From Bifidobacterium choerinum (GTDB taxonomy: Bacteria; Actinomycetota; Actinomycetes; Actinomycetales; Bifidobacteriaceae): a DNA stretch of 64,000 nucleotides. How positions within the stretch are numbered: the first letter of the stretch is position 1; each line of letters opens with the position of its first letter. The notes beneath the pieces are model-generated. The model was not told the origin of the DNA, did no database searches, and saw only the letters and a list, made by a program, of their open reading frames with translations. Made by a program: the position numbers and the translations under genes. Positions 7,578 through 17,499 of this stretch are shown here, piece after piece. The stretch spans positions 1 through 64,000 of the forward strand of contig NZ_JGYU01000008.1 in assembly GCF_000741135.1 (NCBI RefSeq). Reading direction: 5' to 3'.

Positions 7578-9422
7578 ATGACCCCGAAGCACATCGAAGA
7601 ACAATACGACGCCGTGATCGTGGGAGCCGGCGCGGCCGGTCTGTCCGCCGCGCTCGGCTTCCACCGCAGCGACGCCGCCCGCGCGCTGCGCGACGCCGGC
7701 GTCGAACCGAAGGTCCTCGTCATCTCGAAGCTGCAGCCGCTGCGCTCGCACACCGGTTCGGCCGAAGGTGGCATCGCCGCGAGCCTTGCGGACATGGAAC
7801 CGGACGACTGGCGCTGGCACTACTACGACACGGTCAAGGGCGGCGACTGGCTCGTCGACCAGGACGCGGCGAGGCTGCTCGCCGAGGACGCCCCGATGAC
7901 CGTCATCAACCTCGAACGTTCCGGCGTCGCGTTCTCGCGCACCGACGACGGCCGCATCGCGCAGCGCCGCTTCGGCGGCCACACGGCCGACTTCGGCGCG
8001 CAGCCGGTCAAGCGCGCCGCCTACTCCGCCGACCGCATCGGCCACCAGATCCTGCACACGCTGTGGCAGCAGTGCGTGCACTACGGCGTCGACTTCGCCG
8101 ACGAATGGTATGTGACCGACCTCGTGCTCGACGAGACGCTCACCCGCGCCGCCGGCGTCATCGCCTTCGACACGCACGCCGGCGTCACCCACGCGATCGC
8201 GGCGCGCAACACGATCCTCGCCACAGGCGGGGCCGGACGACTGTTCCACACGACGTCGAACTCCCACGACCTGACCGGCGACGGCATGGCGCTCGCGCTC
8301 GACGCTGGCCTGCAGCTCGAGGACATCGAATTCGTGCAGTTCCATCCGACCGGGCTGGCCCACACCGGCATCCTGCTGTCCGAGGCCTCGCGCGGCGAGG
8401 GCGGCGTGCTGCGCAACGCCGACGGCGAGGCCTTCATGGCCTCCTACGCGCCCGGCCACGCCGACCTGGCGGCGCGCGACGTCGTCAGCCGCGCGATCCG
8501 CAGCGAGACCGACGCCGGCCGCGGCGTCGCCGACCCGCGCGACCCGGACGGGGCGAAGGACTGCGTCTGGCTCGACATGACCGGCATCGACCCCGAACAT
8601 ATGCGCCGCGCATTGCCGCAGGTCGTCGAGACGATCGAGGACTACGCCGGCCTCGACCCGACGAAGGACCTCGTGCCGGTCAAGCCGACCGCCCACTACA
8701 CGATGGGCGGCATCCCGGTGACGACCGACGGCGAGGTCTACGTCTGGGACGGTGCGGACCGCAACGTCGTTGAAGGCCTGTACGCCGCCGGCGAATGCTC
8801 GTGCGTGAGCGTGCACGGCGCGAACCGCCTCGGAGGCAACTCGCTGCTCGACGCCTGCCTGTTCGGCACGCGCGCCGGCCAGGCCGTCGCCGAGCGCGTC
8901 GGACAGGACCCGGTCGCCGCCGGCACGCCTGCCGACCCGGCGCTGGGCGAGGCGCTCGACGCGGCGAAGACGGCGCGCGACGCCGACATCGACGCGCTGC
9001 TTGCCGGCGCCGCGAAGGACGCGGACGGCGACAACGCGTACCGTGTCATGGCCGACCTGTCCGAGACGATGGAGCGCGGCGTCGCCGTGCTGTGCGATGC
9101 CGGATCGATCGCGCAGGCGCAGGTCGTCGTCGACGGCCCGCTCGCCGAACGCGCACGCCGTCTGCGGCCGCATTCCGACGCGCGCACCTTCAATCAGGAG
9201 CTCACGGCGATCTGGGAGGCGCGCCATCTCGTGCGCCTCGCCGAGGCGGTGCTCGCCGCGACCGACGCGCGCCACGAATCGCGCGGATCGCTCAAGCGCA
9301 CCGACTTCCCCGAGCGCGACGACGCGACGTGCCTGAACCATTCGATGACGGCCGCCGGCGCCGCGCCGCTGCGCCAGCCGGTGCACATCGTCGACATCGA
9401 ACCGGGTGCGCGCTCCTACTGA
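7578..9422 (+). CDS. sdhA: Succinate dehydrogenase / fumarate reductase flavoprotein subunit
   Basis: The 614-residue protein carries FAD dinucleotide-binding GAGAAGLSAALG, the covalent-FAD type segment HTGSAEGGIAA, FHPTGLA, EASRGEGGVL, RDVVSRAI and HYTMGGI, and the GANRLGGNSLLDA motif of SdhA/FrdA. It would transfer electrons between succinate/fumarate and the iron-sulfur subunit encoded next. The start is MTPKHIEE at 7578; the open frame begins 8 codons earlier but has no ribosome site. sdhB follows 44 nt later, yet no cytochrome b or other membrane-anchor gene is in the neighbourhood, so quinone coupling is uncertain. L-aspartate oxidase (NadB) is a paralogue but is shorter and lacks a partner Fe-S subunit. 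Confidence 0.9.
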   Translation: MTPKHIEEQYDAVIVGAGAAGLSAALGFHRSDAARALRDAGVEPKVLVISKLQPLRSHTGSAEGGIAASLADMEPDDWRWHYYDTVKGGDWLVDQDAARLLAEDAPMTVINLERSGVAFSRTDDGRIAQRRFGGHTADFGAQPVKRAAYSADRIGHQILHTLWQQCVHYGVDFADEWYVTDLVLDETLTRAAGVIAFDTHAGVTHAIAARNTILATGGAGRLFHTTSNSHDLTGDGMALALDAGLQLEDIEFVQFHPTGLAHTGILLSEASRGEGGVLRNADGEAFMASYAPGHADLAARDVVSRAIRSETDAGRGVADPRDPDGAKDCVWLDMTGIDPEHMRRALPQVVETIEDYAGLDPTKDLVPVKPTAHYTMGGIPVTTDGEVYVWDGADRNVVEGLYAAGECSCVSVHGANRLGGNSLLDACLFGTRAGQAVAERVGQDPVAAGTPADPALGEALDAAKTARDADIDALLAGAAKDADGDNAYRVMADLSETMERGVAVLCDAGSIAQAQVVVDGPLAERARRLRPHSDARTFNQELTAIWEARHLVRLAEAVLAATDARHESRGSLKRTDFPERDDATCLNHSMTAAGAAPLRQPVHIVDIEPGARSY

Positions 9423-9437
9423 AGCACCCCGGACGTC

Positions 9438-9443
9438 TATAGT
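9438..9443 (+). promoter_or_regulatory. Possible -10 box in front of sdhB
   Basis: TATAGT at 9438-9443 lies in the 44-nt gap between sdhA and sdhB and is followed by GAAAGGGA and the sdhB ATG, so sdhB may have its own promoter. No clear -35 is seen. Confidence 0.35.
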
Positions 9444-9466
9444 GGAACAGGCATGAAAGGGAACGC

Positions 9467-10420
9467 ATGGCTCAACTAGCATCATCCGGGACGACGGTCA
9501 CGCTGCGCGTGCACCGCTTCTCCCCCAGGCTGGCGCGCGAACGCGACCGCGCGCGCGGCTCCAGCCCCTTCGCGCGCAAGGCATCGCCGTTCGGCGACTC
9601 GCCGGCGCGAGCCGCACGGCGTCCGCGCGGCAGGCAATGGACGCAGGACTACACGCTCGACGTGTGCGGCGACGAGACGATCCTCGACTGCCTGCTGACG
9701 ATCAAGCGCACCGTCGACCCGACGCTCATGTTCCGCTATTCGTGCGGCCACGGCATGTGCGGCTCCGACGCGGCCGCCGTCAACGGCACGCCGACGCTGC
9801 TGTGCAAGGCGAAGATCGCCGACTGGGCGCGCCGGCCGCGCGCCGTCGACGCCGAAGGCTTCCGCCGCACCGTCACCGACGCCGCGACGGACGATGTCAC
9901 CTCCGCGACGGACGACGTCGCCTCCGCGGACGGCAACGGGCTCGGCGTCATCGAACTGGCGCCGCTGCCCGGATTCGCCGTCGACCGCGACCTCATCGCC
10001 GACATCGAGCCGATGCTCGAACAGATCAGGCGTCTCAAGCCCTATCTGATCGCCGACGGCACGCTCGCGACGACGAAGGACGGCAAGGTCGACGTGCTCG
10101 AATACCTGCAGAGCCCCGAGCAGCTCGCCAGATACGAGACGCTGACGACCTGCATCGTCTGCGGCGCCTGCGAGGGCGCATGCCCGGTGTACGCCGGAGG
10201 CGAGGCCTTCGTCGGACCGGCCGCGCTGATCAACCAGGCCAGGTTCATCGACGATTCGCGCGACGAGGCCACATTGGAGCGACTCGAGGCGATCGACACG
10301 GCGGACGGCATCCAGGCCTGCCAGTCGGTGCGCGCCTGCTCGCGCGAATGCCCGGTCGGCATCGACGTCGGCGAGGAGATCTGGCAGCTCATCGCGCAGG
10401 TCAGGGAACGCGAGGCGTAG
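9467..10420 (+). CDS. sdhB: Succinate dehydrogenase / fumarate reductase iron-sulfur subunit
   Basis: The 317-residue protein has the plant-type ferredoxin domain with [2Fe-2S] ligands in YSCGHGMCGSDAA and a later LLC, then a bacterial ferredoxin domain with CIVCGACEGACP and CQSVRACSRECP for the [4Fe-4S] and [3Fe-4S] clusters. It is about 70 residues longer than typical SdhB: residues about 22-58 (Arg/Ala/Ser-rich, basic) interrupt the start of the ferredoxin fold and a second Thr/Asp/Ala-rich stretch (about 138-160) precedes the linker. GAAAGGGA lies just before the ATG. It should form a soluble or peripherally bound complex with SdhA. Confidence 0.9.
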   Translation: MAQLASSGTTVTLRVHRFSPRLARERDRARGSSPFARKASPFGDSPARAARRPRGRQWTQDYTLDVCGDETILDCLLTIKRTVDPTLMFRYSCGHGMCGSDAAAVNGTPTLLCKAKIADWARRPRAVDAEGFRRTVTDAATDDVTSATDDVASADGNGLGVIELAPLPGFAVDRDLIADIEPMLEQIRRLKPYLIADGTLATTKDGKVDVLEYLQSPEQLARYETLTTCIVCGACEGACPVYAGGEAFVGPAALINQARFIDDSRDEATLERLEAIDTADGIQACQSVRACSRECPVGIDVGEEIWQLIAQVREREA

Positions 10421-10427
10421 CGCGACG

Positions 10428-11102
10428 ATGATGGACAAACGCACATACGACAACCACGCCAAGGCGTGGGTCTGCATCGAGGACCATGAGGCGGCGCGCG
10501 AACCGGAGCTCGTGCGCCGGGCGCGCGCACTGGCGGGACATGCCGAGCTCGCGCCGTGCCCCGCCTCGGAGGGCTTCCTGCTCGCCGCCTTCGCACGGAT
10601 GACGAAGGCCACGTCGGCGATCGTCGTCGGCACCGGCTCGCTCGTCGAGACCGCGCAGCTCGTAGAAGGCCTCGACGGCGCCGGCAAGCTCACCGCCGTC
10701 GACTCGTCGGCGGCCGGCGTTGCCGCGATCCGCGCGTTCTTCTCCGACATCGACGCCGCGACGCGCACGACGCTGCGCGCCGTCAACGCCGCCCCCGCCG
10801 TCTTCCTCCAGCGGCTCAACGGCAACGACTACGACCTCATCGTCGTGTCCGGCGACCCTTCGAACTACATGCCGGTGCTCGAGCAGGCGCCGCGGCTGCT
10901 GCGCCGCGGCGGCGCCGTCGTGTTCACCGACGCGCTCGCGATGCGCGCGCCGCACGCCAGGGGCGGCCTGACGAATCCGGCCGACCGCGGCGAGAAGGCG
11001 GTGCTCATGCGAGAACTGCTCGAGCAGATCGAGGACGACGAACGATTCGTCACGGCGATGGCGCCGGCCGGCGACGGCGTGCTCATCGCCGTGGCGCGCT
11101 GA
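10428..11102 (+). CDS. Class I SAM-dependent O-methyltransferase-like protein
   Basis: This 224-residue protein resembles the actinobacterial putative O-methyltransferases (catechol-O-methyltransferase fold). It has the SAM-binding loop AIVVGTGSLVETAQL in place of the canonical E/DxGxGxG, the acidic residue in KLTAVDSS, and DLIVVSGDP where COMT-like enzymes have a metal-binding DxxFxD. The loss of several canonical residues makes activity uncertain. It begins 8 nt after the sdhB stop, so it is probably cotranscribed, and is followed by a strong terminator. Confidence 0.7.
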   Translation: MMDKRTYDNHAKAWVCIEDHEAAREPELVRRARALAGHAELAPCPASEGFLLAAFARMTKATSAIVVGTGSLVETAQLVEGLDGAGKLTAVDSSAAGVAAIRAFFSDIDAATRTTLRAVNAAPAVFLQRLNGNDYDLIVVSGDPSNYMPVLEQAPRLLRRGGAVVFTDALAMRAPHARGGLTNPADRGEKAVLMRELLEQIEDDERFVTAMAPAGDGVLIAVAR

Positions 11103-11118
11103 GCGCCTGCCGCAGACG

Positions 11119-11168
11119 GCGGAGGGCGGGTTCCCACGGCCATGTAACCGTGGGAACCCGCCCTCCGC
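11119..11168. terminator. Bidirectional terminator, 21-bp perfect stem
   Basis: A 21-nt arm starting GCGGAGGGCGGG and its exact complement flank an 8-nt loop between the convergent O-methyltransferase gene and the LOG-family pseudogene. Confidence 0.8.
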
Positions 11169-11188
11169 ATATCATTGCGTCGCTTCGG

Positions 11189-12003
11189 TCAGCCGATCTG
11201 CGACGTGGCGACGGCGACGGCCTCGTCGACGTCGTCGGTGATCGTCACGCGCGACGGGTCGAGCGGCGAGATCAGGCCGCGGTCGCGCACGGTGCCGTTG
11301 ATCCAGTCGAGCAGGCCCTGCCAGTACGCCGTGTCGTACAGCGCGATCGGGATGCGCGCCACCTTGTGCGTCTGCACGAGCGTGAGCGCCTCGAAGGTCT
11401 CATCGAGCGTGCCGAAGCCGCCGGGGCATACGATGATGCCCTGCGAGTACTTCATGAACATCGTCTTGCGCACGAAGAAGTACCGGAAGGTCATGCCGAG
11501 GTTGACCCATTCGTTGATGCCCTGCTCGTGCGGCAGCTCGATGCCGAGCCCCACCGACTTGCCGCCGGCGAGCGCGGCGCCCTTGTTCGCGGCCTCCATG
11601 ACGCCGGGGCCGCCGCCGGTGATGACGGCGACGTCGCGCCGGGCGACGCGTTCGCCCATCGCGAGCGCGGCGCGGTAGGTCGCTCGTCGGGCTTGATGCG
11701 CGCCGAGCCGAAGATGCTGACGGCGGGTCCCAGGTCGGCGAGCGAGCCGAAGCCGTCGACGAATTCGGCCTGGATGCGCAGGACGCGCCATGGGTCGCGG
11801 TGCAGCCAGTCGGTCGACGTGTCCGGCTTGAGCAGCCGTTCGGTCGTGCTTTCCTGCGGGATCATCTGGCCGCGCAGCAGCACGGCGCCCTGCCGGTAGG
11901 TCTGGCCGAGCGGCGAGACGCCGTCGCCCCCCGCCCACCGGGCGTCATCGACGCGTGCGACGTCCTCGTTTCGTTCGCTTGCCTGCGGTTCTTCCTTCGT
12001 CAT
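11189..12003 (-). pseudogene. TIGR00730/LOG-family Rossmann protein, interrupted by a frameshift
   Basis: Two reading frames together make one TIGR00730 (cytokinin riboside 5'-monophosphate phosphoribohydrolase/LOG-like) protein of about 270 residues. The first frame runs from ATG 12003 (MTKEEPQASER, preceded by AAAGGAG) to about 11683 and ends its homology in FGSARIKPDE. The second frame continues with TYRAALAMGERVARRDV, then the hallmark GGGPGVMEAANKGA and PGGFGTLDETFEAL. Restoring one C at about 11681-11683 (GAG C-CG ACC) would give KPDEPTYRAAL in one frame. It is therefore a recent one-base deletion or a sequencing error. The 5' end overlaps the last 59 nt of nhaA, which is upstream on the same strand. 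Confidence 0.75.
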
Positions 12004-13375
12004 GTGCCGGCTCCTTTCGTCTGCCGCCGATGCTCTGGCTGAGCACCACAGTACCATCGGCGAGCGTGGTCTCGGTACGTCCCGAGCCGCGGACGGCCTC
12101 CAGTTCGGCCGGCGAGGCGGCCATGCGCGCCTCGAAGCGCTTCGACTGGCGGCTCAGCAGCACGCCGGAGACGGCGGCCGCGAGCAGCGACGCGAGCAGG
12201 ACGCCGAAGCGCGCCTCGGCGGACAGTTCGGCGTTGGCGTAGGCGAGCGAGGCGATCAGGAAGGAGACGGTGAAGCCGATGCCGCAGGCGACGGCCGCCG
12301 GGAACATGTCGCGCACACGCAGCCCCTTCGGCATCCTCAGCGTCCCGACATGCGTCGACAGCCATGCGACGGCCATGATGCCGAGCGGCTTGCCAACAAC
12401 GAGCGCGACGATGATGCCGATGACGATCGGCGAGACGAGCAGCATCGGCGTGATCGCGTCGAAGTGCACGCCGGTGGCGAAGAACGCGAAGACCGGCAGC
12501 GCGAGCAGCGCCGAGAACGGCTGGAGCTTGTCGGCGTAGCGTTCGGCTCGGGCGTCACGCTCCCCGAACATCGCGCGCGCCGGCGTGAGCAGGCCGACGA
12601 GGACGCCGGCGAGCGTCGGATGTACGCCCGCCTCGTACATCATCACCCATGAGAGGATGCCGATGACGGCGACGCCGAACCACGGCACCTTGCGCATGCG
12701 CACGAGGAAGTACCAGGCGATTGCGCACACGGCGATGCCGACGAACCAGTACCAGGCGTTGAGCGACGAGAAGAACACGGCGATCAGGATGATCGCAAGC
12801 AGGTCGTCGACGGTCGCGAGCGTCATCAGAAACGCGCGGATCGAGCCCGGCAGCGCCTTCGCGAACAATGCGAGCACGGCGAGCGAGAACGCGATGTCGG
12901 TCGCCGTCGGGATCGCCCATCCATGCGCCGCTTCGGAGAACGGGAAGCTCGCGCCGTTCGCGATGAGCAGACTGCCGGGGTCGCCGGCGCCGTAGCGCGA
13001 GAACAGCGCGACGACGGCGATGAACAGGATCGGCGGCACGATCATGCCGCCGACGGCGCACAGCATCGGCACGGCGGCGGCGCGGATGTTCGACAGCGAT
13101 CCGGTCGTCAGCTCCTGTTTGAGCTCGAGGCCGACGACGAGGAAGAAGATCGTCAGCAGGCCGTCCTGCGCCCAGTGGCCAACGCCCATGGTGATGTTCG
13201 TGCCGGGCACGCCCAGTTCGAAGTGCGACAGATGCTCGAACCACGCCGCCGTCGCCGGGATGTTCGCCAACACGAGGCCGGCGAGCGCGAAGCCGAGCAT
13301 GATCAGGCCGGATATGCGGTCCGACGCCGCCACTCTCCTGATGGCCGCCCAGGGTCCCTGTGATTTCCCGCTCAT
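11945..13375 (-). CDS. nhaA: Na+/H+ antiporter NhaA
   Basis: The 476-residue protein is a typical NhaA: about 12 membrane segments, the start SDRISGLIMLGFALAGLVLANIP, and the sodium-site pair of aspartates in the TLATVDDLLAIILIAVF segment, with PTATDIAFSLAVLAL before it. It expels Na+ in exchange for protons at alkaline pH. The last about 70 residues are a cytoplasmic, basic tail (ending GKRTKRGRRTRR) that is not part of the family core and overlaps the next gene in another frame. ATG 13375 follows GGGAGGTGCG. Confidence 0.93.
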   Translation of the reverse strand: MSGKSQGPWAAIRRVAASDRISGLIMLGFALAGLVLANIPATAAWFEHLSHFELGVPGTNITMGVGHWAQDGLLTIFFLVVGLELKQELTTGSLSNIRAAAVPMLCAVGGMIVPPILFIAVVALFSRYGAGDPGSLLIANGASFPFSEAAHGWAIPTATDIAFSLAVLALFAKALPGSIRAFLMTLATVDDLLAIILIAVFFSSLNAWYWFVGIAVCAIAWYFLVRMRKVPWFGVAVIGILSWVMMYEAGVHPTLAGVLVGLLTPARAMFGERDARAERYADKLQPFSALLALPVFAFFATGVHFDAITPMLLVSPIVIGIIVALVVGKPLGIMAVAWLSTHVGTLRMPKGLRVRDMFPAAVACGIGFTVSFLIASLAYANAELSAEARFGVLLASLLAAAVSGVLLSRQSKRFEARMAASPAELEAVRGSGRTETTLADGTVVLSQSIGGRRKEPAHDEGRTAGKRTKRGRRTRR

Positions 13376-13538
13376 CGCACCTCCCGTTCATGCGGCCGCG
13401 ACGGCCGCCCTTCCACACGCAAAACCATTCCATTATGCCGCATCCGTTGCCCGCCATGTGGCCGCGGGCGCGGATGTTCACGCTTTCTCGACCTCGGGTG
13501 CCTTGCGTCGCCGTCCGGGTGTCGCGAATCGGCGCGCA

Positions 13539-14726
13539 TCACCGTCCGAGCGTCGCGAGCGCCGCATCGAGCCGCGCGAGCACCTCCTGCAGCATCGGCG
13601 TCGGGCAGGCGAGGTTGATGCGCTCGAACCCGGCGCCCTCGGGGCCGAACATCACGCCTTCGTCGAAGTAGACGCGGGCACGCTCATGCATGAAGTCGCG
13701 CAGTGCGTCGGCGTCGAGGCCGAGGCCGCGGAAGTCGACCCATGCGAGGTAGGTGCCCTCCGGCTCGACGAGTTCGACGCCCGGATGGCTGCGCGCGAAG
13801 TCGGCGAGCAGGACGCGGTTATGTTCGAGCACGTCGAGCAGCTCGTCGAACCACGTCTCGGCGTCGTCGTAGGCGGCGATGCAGGCGACGAGGCCGAAGT
13901 GGCTGACGGTCATGCCGCCGATGTTCGCGGCGGCGACGTCGTAGCGTGCGCGCATGCGTTCGTCGCGGATGAAGGCGTTCGAGCACAGCAGTCCGGCGAG
14001 GTTGAAGGTCTTCGTCGGCGCCGTAAATTCGATCGCATGGCTCGCATAGGGTTCGCCGAGCGCGCCGAACATCGTCGTCGGGTGGCCGTCGCGCGCGAAG
14101 TCGGCGTGGATCTCGTCGACGAGCAGCAGCACATCGTGTGCGATGCACATCTCGCCGATGCGGCGCAGCTCGTCGGCGGTCCAGACGCGGCCGACCGGGT
14201 TGTGCGGGTTGCACAGCAGCATCGCCGTGCAGCGCGGGTCGGCGAGCTTGGCGTCGAGGTCGTCGAAGTCGATCGTGTAGCGGTGCGCGTCCTCGTCGTA
14301 GACGAGCGCGTTGTTCGCGATCGTCAGGCCGTTGCCGCGCGCCGCGTCGGTGAACGGGTAGTACACCGGCCGCTGGATGACGATGACGTCGCCCGGATGC
14401 GTGAACGCGCGCAGCACCGTGTTGATCGCCGGCATGACGCCGTCGGACAGCCGTATCCATGCCGGGTCGACCTCCAGCGCGTGGCGGCGGCGCATCCAGC
14501 CGACGACGGCATCGTAGTAGGCGTCGGTCGCGTAGTCGTAGCCGAAGACGTCGTGGCGCGCCGCGTCGACGATCGCGTCGACGACCTGCGGCGCCGGGAC
14601 GAACTCCATGTCGGCGACCGACATCGCGACGACGTCGTCGTGGCCGGCACCGAGCTCGTCCTCGATGAGCTTCCATTTGGCCGACGTCGTGTGCCGGCGT
14701 TCGGGACGGGTGTCGAAATCGAACAT
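13539..14726 (-). CDS. MalY/PatB family cystathionine beta-lyase (C-S lyase)
   Basis: The 395-residue protein is an aminotransferase-fold PLP enzyme of the MalY/PatB family: N-terminal FDTRPERRHTTSAKWK, SVADMEF, LCNPHNPVGR, DEIHADF and the Schiff-base lysine in FTAPTKTFNLAGL. These enzymes cleave cystathionine or cysteine to pyruvate, ammonia and a thiol. GGAGGAG at 8 nt spacing selects ATG 14726; the longer TTG-initiated frame is not needed. With metY and the Met transporter it forms part of this region's sulfur amino acid theme, though it is a separate unit. Confidence 0.88.
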   Translation of the reverse strand: MFDFDTRPERRHTTSAKWKLIEDELGAGHDDVVAMSVADMEFVPAPQVVDAIVDAARHDVFGYDYATDAYYDAVVGWMRRRHALEVDPAWIRLSDGVMPAINTVLRAFTHPGDVIVIQRPVYYPFTDAARGNGLTIANNALVYDEDAHRYTIDFDDLDAKLADPRCTAMLLCNPHNPVGRVWTADELRRIGEMCIAHDVLLLVDEIHADFARDGHPTTMFGALGEPYASHAIEFTAPTKTFNLAGLLCSNAFIRDERMRARYDVAAANIGGMTVSHFGLVACIAAYDDAETWFDELLDVLEHNRVLLADFARSHPGVELVEPEGTYLAWVDFRGLGLDADALRDFMHERARVYFDEGVMFGPEGAGFERINLACPTPMLQEVLARLDAALATLGR

Positions 14727-14895
14727 GGGGCGTGCTCCTCCATCGTCTGCGTGTGCGTGCATGGGCCATGGCGGCGCGGACCGGAAGGGCGGCGCGCCGT
14801 GACGCGTCAAGCCTAGCGCCTGCGTGTTACACGGGGACGGGGCGGTGCATGCGCCGCGGTCCGTGGTCAATCGGAACAAGGCGCCGAAAATTGGT

Positions 14896-14929
14896 TAAGC
14901 CCTTGAACGTATGCACGCTCAAGGGCTTA
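14896..14929 (-). terminator. Terminator after the tandem tRNA genes
   Basis: An 11-nt arm TAAGCCCTTGA pairs exactly with TCAAGGGCTTA around a 12-nt loop, directly after the encoded CCA of the downstream tRNA-Arg; on the minus strand it is followed by ACCAATTTT. Confidence 0.75.
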
Positions 14930-15006
14930 TGGTGCGCGAGACAGGATTCGAACCTGCGACCTGCTGATCCGTAGTCAGCTGCTCTAATCCGCTGGGCTAC
15001 TCGCGC
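14930..15006 (-). tRNA. tRNA-Arg(ACG), CCA end encoded
   Basis: The minus strand reads GCGCGAGTAGCCCAGCGG at the 5' end, anticodon loop CTACGGA (anticodon ACG), T-loop GGTTCGAATCC and CTCGCGCA then CCA. The acceptor stem has 7 perfect pairs; the body is 74 nt plus encoded CCA (14930-14932). Confidence 0.96.
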
Positions 15007-15062
15007 AGCACCGCTGCATCCAAAGTGACCGACGTTCACACGCCTCCACTGCAACGGCCAAG

Positions 15063-15136
15063 TGCGCGAGACAGGATTCGAACCTGCGACCTGCTGATCC
15101 GTAGTCAGCTGCTCTAATCCGCTGGGCTACTCGCGC
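15063..15136 (-). tRNA. tRNA-Arg(ACG), CCA end not encoded
   Basis: Its 74-nt body is identical to the neighbouring tRNA-Arg copy, but the discriminator base is followed by CTTGG instead of CCA, so the 3' end must be added enzymatically. It is first in the leftward transcript, 56 nt upstream of the second copy. Confidence 0.96.
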
Positions 15137-15163
15137 ATATTGCTTGTTTCCGGCAACTCGAAA

Positions 15164-15192
15164 AATATACAACGCTTTCACAATCACATCAA
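15164..15192 (-). promoter_or_regulatory. Promoter of the tRNA-Arg pair
   Basis: On the minus strand TTGATG (15187-15192) and TATATT (15164-15169) are 17 nt apart, 28 nt upstream of the first tRNA. This is one of the best sigma-A-type promoters in the window and sits in a short AT-richer patch. Confidence 0.65.
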
Positions 15193-15248
15193 ATCGTCGG
15201 CGTGTCGCGTTTGGCTCCAGCGCTTGCGCCGCCTTCGCCCCGCTCCCC

Positions 15249-16589
<1,341 letters not shown>

Positions 16590-16716
16590 CGTCGCCGTCC
16601 CTCGCCGTGTCGCGGATCTACGCCGTTGCCGTCTCGCGGCGCCCGTGCGCCGCCCGCCGTCCATGATAGCCGCGAGGATGCACGTCGGGCCGCGGCCGGC
16701 CCATGGAAGCGGTGAG

Positions 16717-16772
16717 ATATGGCATGGCGGCGCGGACCGCCCCGATGGGTGGTCCGCGCCGCCATGCCATAT
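16717..16772. terminator. Terminator between clpP2 and clpX, 22-bp perfect stem
   Basis: A 22-nt arm ATATGGCATGGCGG.. and its exact complement surround a 12-nt loop. The left arm contains the 17-mer CATGGCGGCGCGGACCG that also occurs at 14767-14783 upstream of the C-S lyase gene. Confidence 0.75.
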
Positions 16773-16810
16773 GCCGCTTTCGGCTATGCGCCGGGCGTCA
16801 TCGCCGGCCC

Positions 16811-17497
16811 TCAGGCCGTCGTCGCGCCGCGAGGCGCGAGCACCTCGTCGACGATGCCGTACTCCTTGGCCTCCTCGGCCGTCAGGAACGTGTCGACCTC
16901 GATGTCCTTGCGGATGCGTTCGATCGGCTGGCCGGTGTGCTTCGCGAACGTGTCCTCGAGCCACTGGCGCATGCGCAGCATCTCCTTGGCCTGGATCTCG
17001 ATCTCGGTCGCCTTGCCGAAGCCCTGGTCGATCGCCGGCTGGTGGATGAGCACGCGCGCGTTCGGCAGGATCAGGCGCTTGCCCTTCGTGCCGGCCGCGA
17101 GCAGGATCGCCGCGGCCGAGGCCGCCTGGCCGAGGCACACGGTCTGCACGTCCGGCTGGATGTAGTTCATCGTGTCGTAGATCGCCGTCATCGCGGTCAT
17201 CGAACCGCCCGGCGAGTTGATGTACATCATCACGTCGCGGTTCGGGTCCATGCTTTCGAGCACGAGCAGCTGCGCCATGATGTCGTCGGCCGTCGTGTCG
17301 TCCACCTGGACGCCCATGAAGATGATGCGGTCGTCGAAGAGCCTCGTGTACGGGTTCTGCCGCTTGTAGCCGTACGGCGTCTTCTCCTCGAACTCCGGCA
17401 CGATGTAGCGCGCGCTCGGCGACTGGAAGCCGGCCACGCCACGCGGTCCGGCGAGTCGTTCGGCGCGTGCGACGAATTTCGCTTCCTCGGATGCCAT
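16811..17497 (-). CDS. clpP2: ATP-dependent Clp protease proteolytic subunit ClpP2
   Basis: The 228-residue serine peptidase carries the oxyanion segment [10 protein letters not shown], nucleophile Ser127 in GQAASAAA, His152 in VLIHQPA and the following Asp region. The N-terminus is about 25 residues longer than that of ClpP1, and the helix and tail features match actinobacterial ClpP2, which pairs with ClpP1 in a mixed tetradecamer. ATG 17497 lies just 2 nt after the clpP1 stop codon and its ribosome site (AAGGAG) is inside clpP1, so the two are translationally linked. Confidence 0.94.
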   Translation of the reverse strand: MASEEAKFVARAERLAGPRGVAGFQSPSARYIVPEFEEKTPYGYKRQNPYTRLFDDRIIFMGVQVDDTTADDIMAQLLVLESMDPNRDVMMYINSPGGSMTAMTAIYDTMNYIQPDVQTVCLGQAASAAAILLAAGTKGKRLILPNARVLIHQPAIDQGFGKATEIEIQAKEMLRMRQWLEDTFAKHTGQPIERIRKDIEVDTFLTAEEAKEYGIVDEVLAPRGATTA

Positions 17498-17499
17498 GC

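Noticed and set aside
15007..15062. Integration site or integrase linked to the tandem tRNA genes
   Set aside because: The duplicated part ends with the tRNA body and no integrase or phage gene is nearby.
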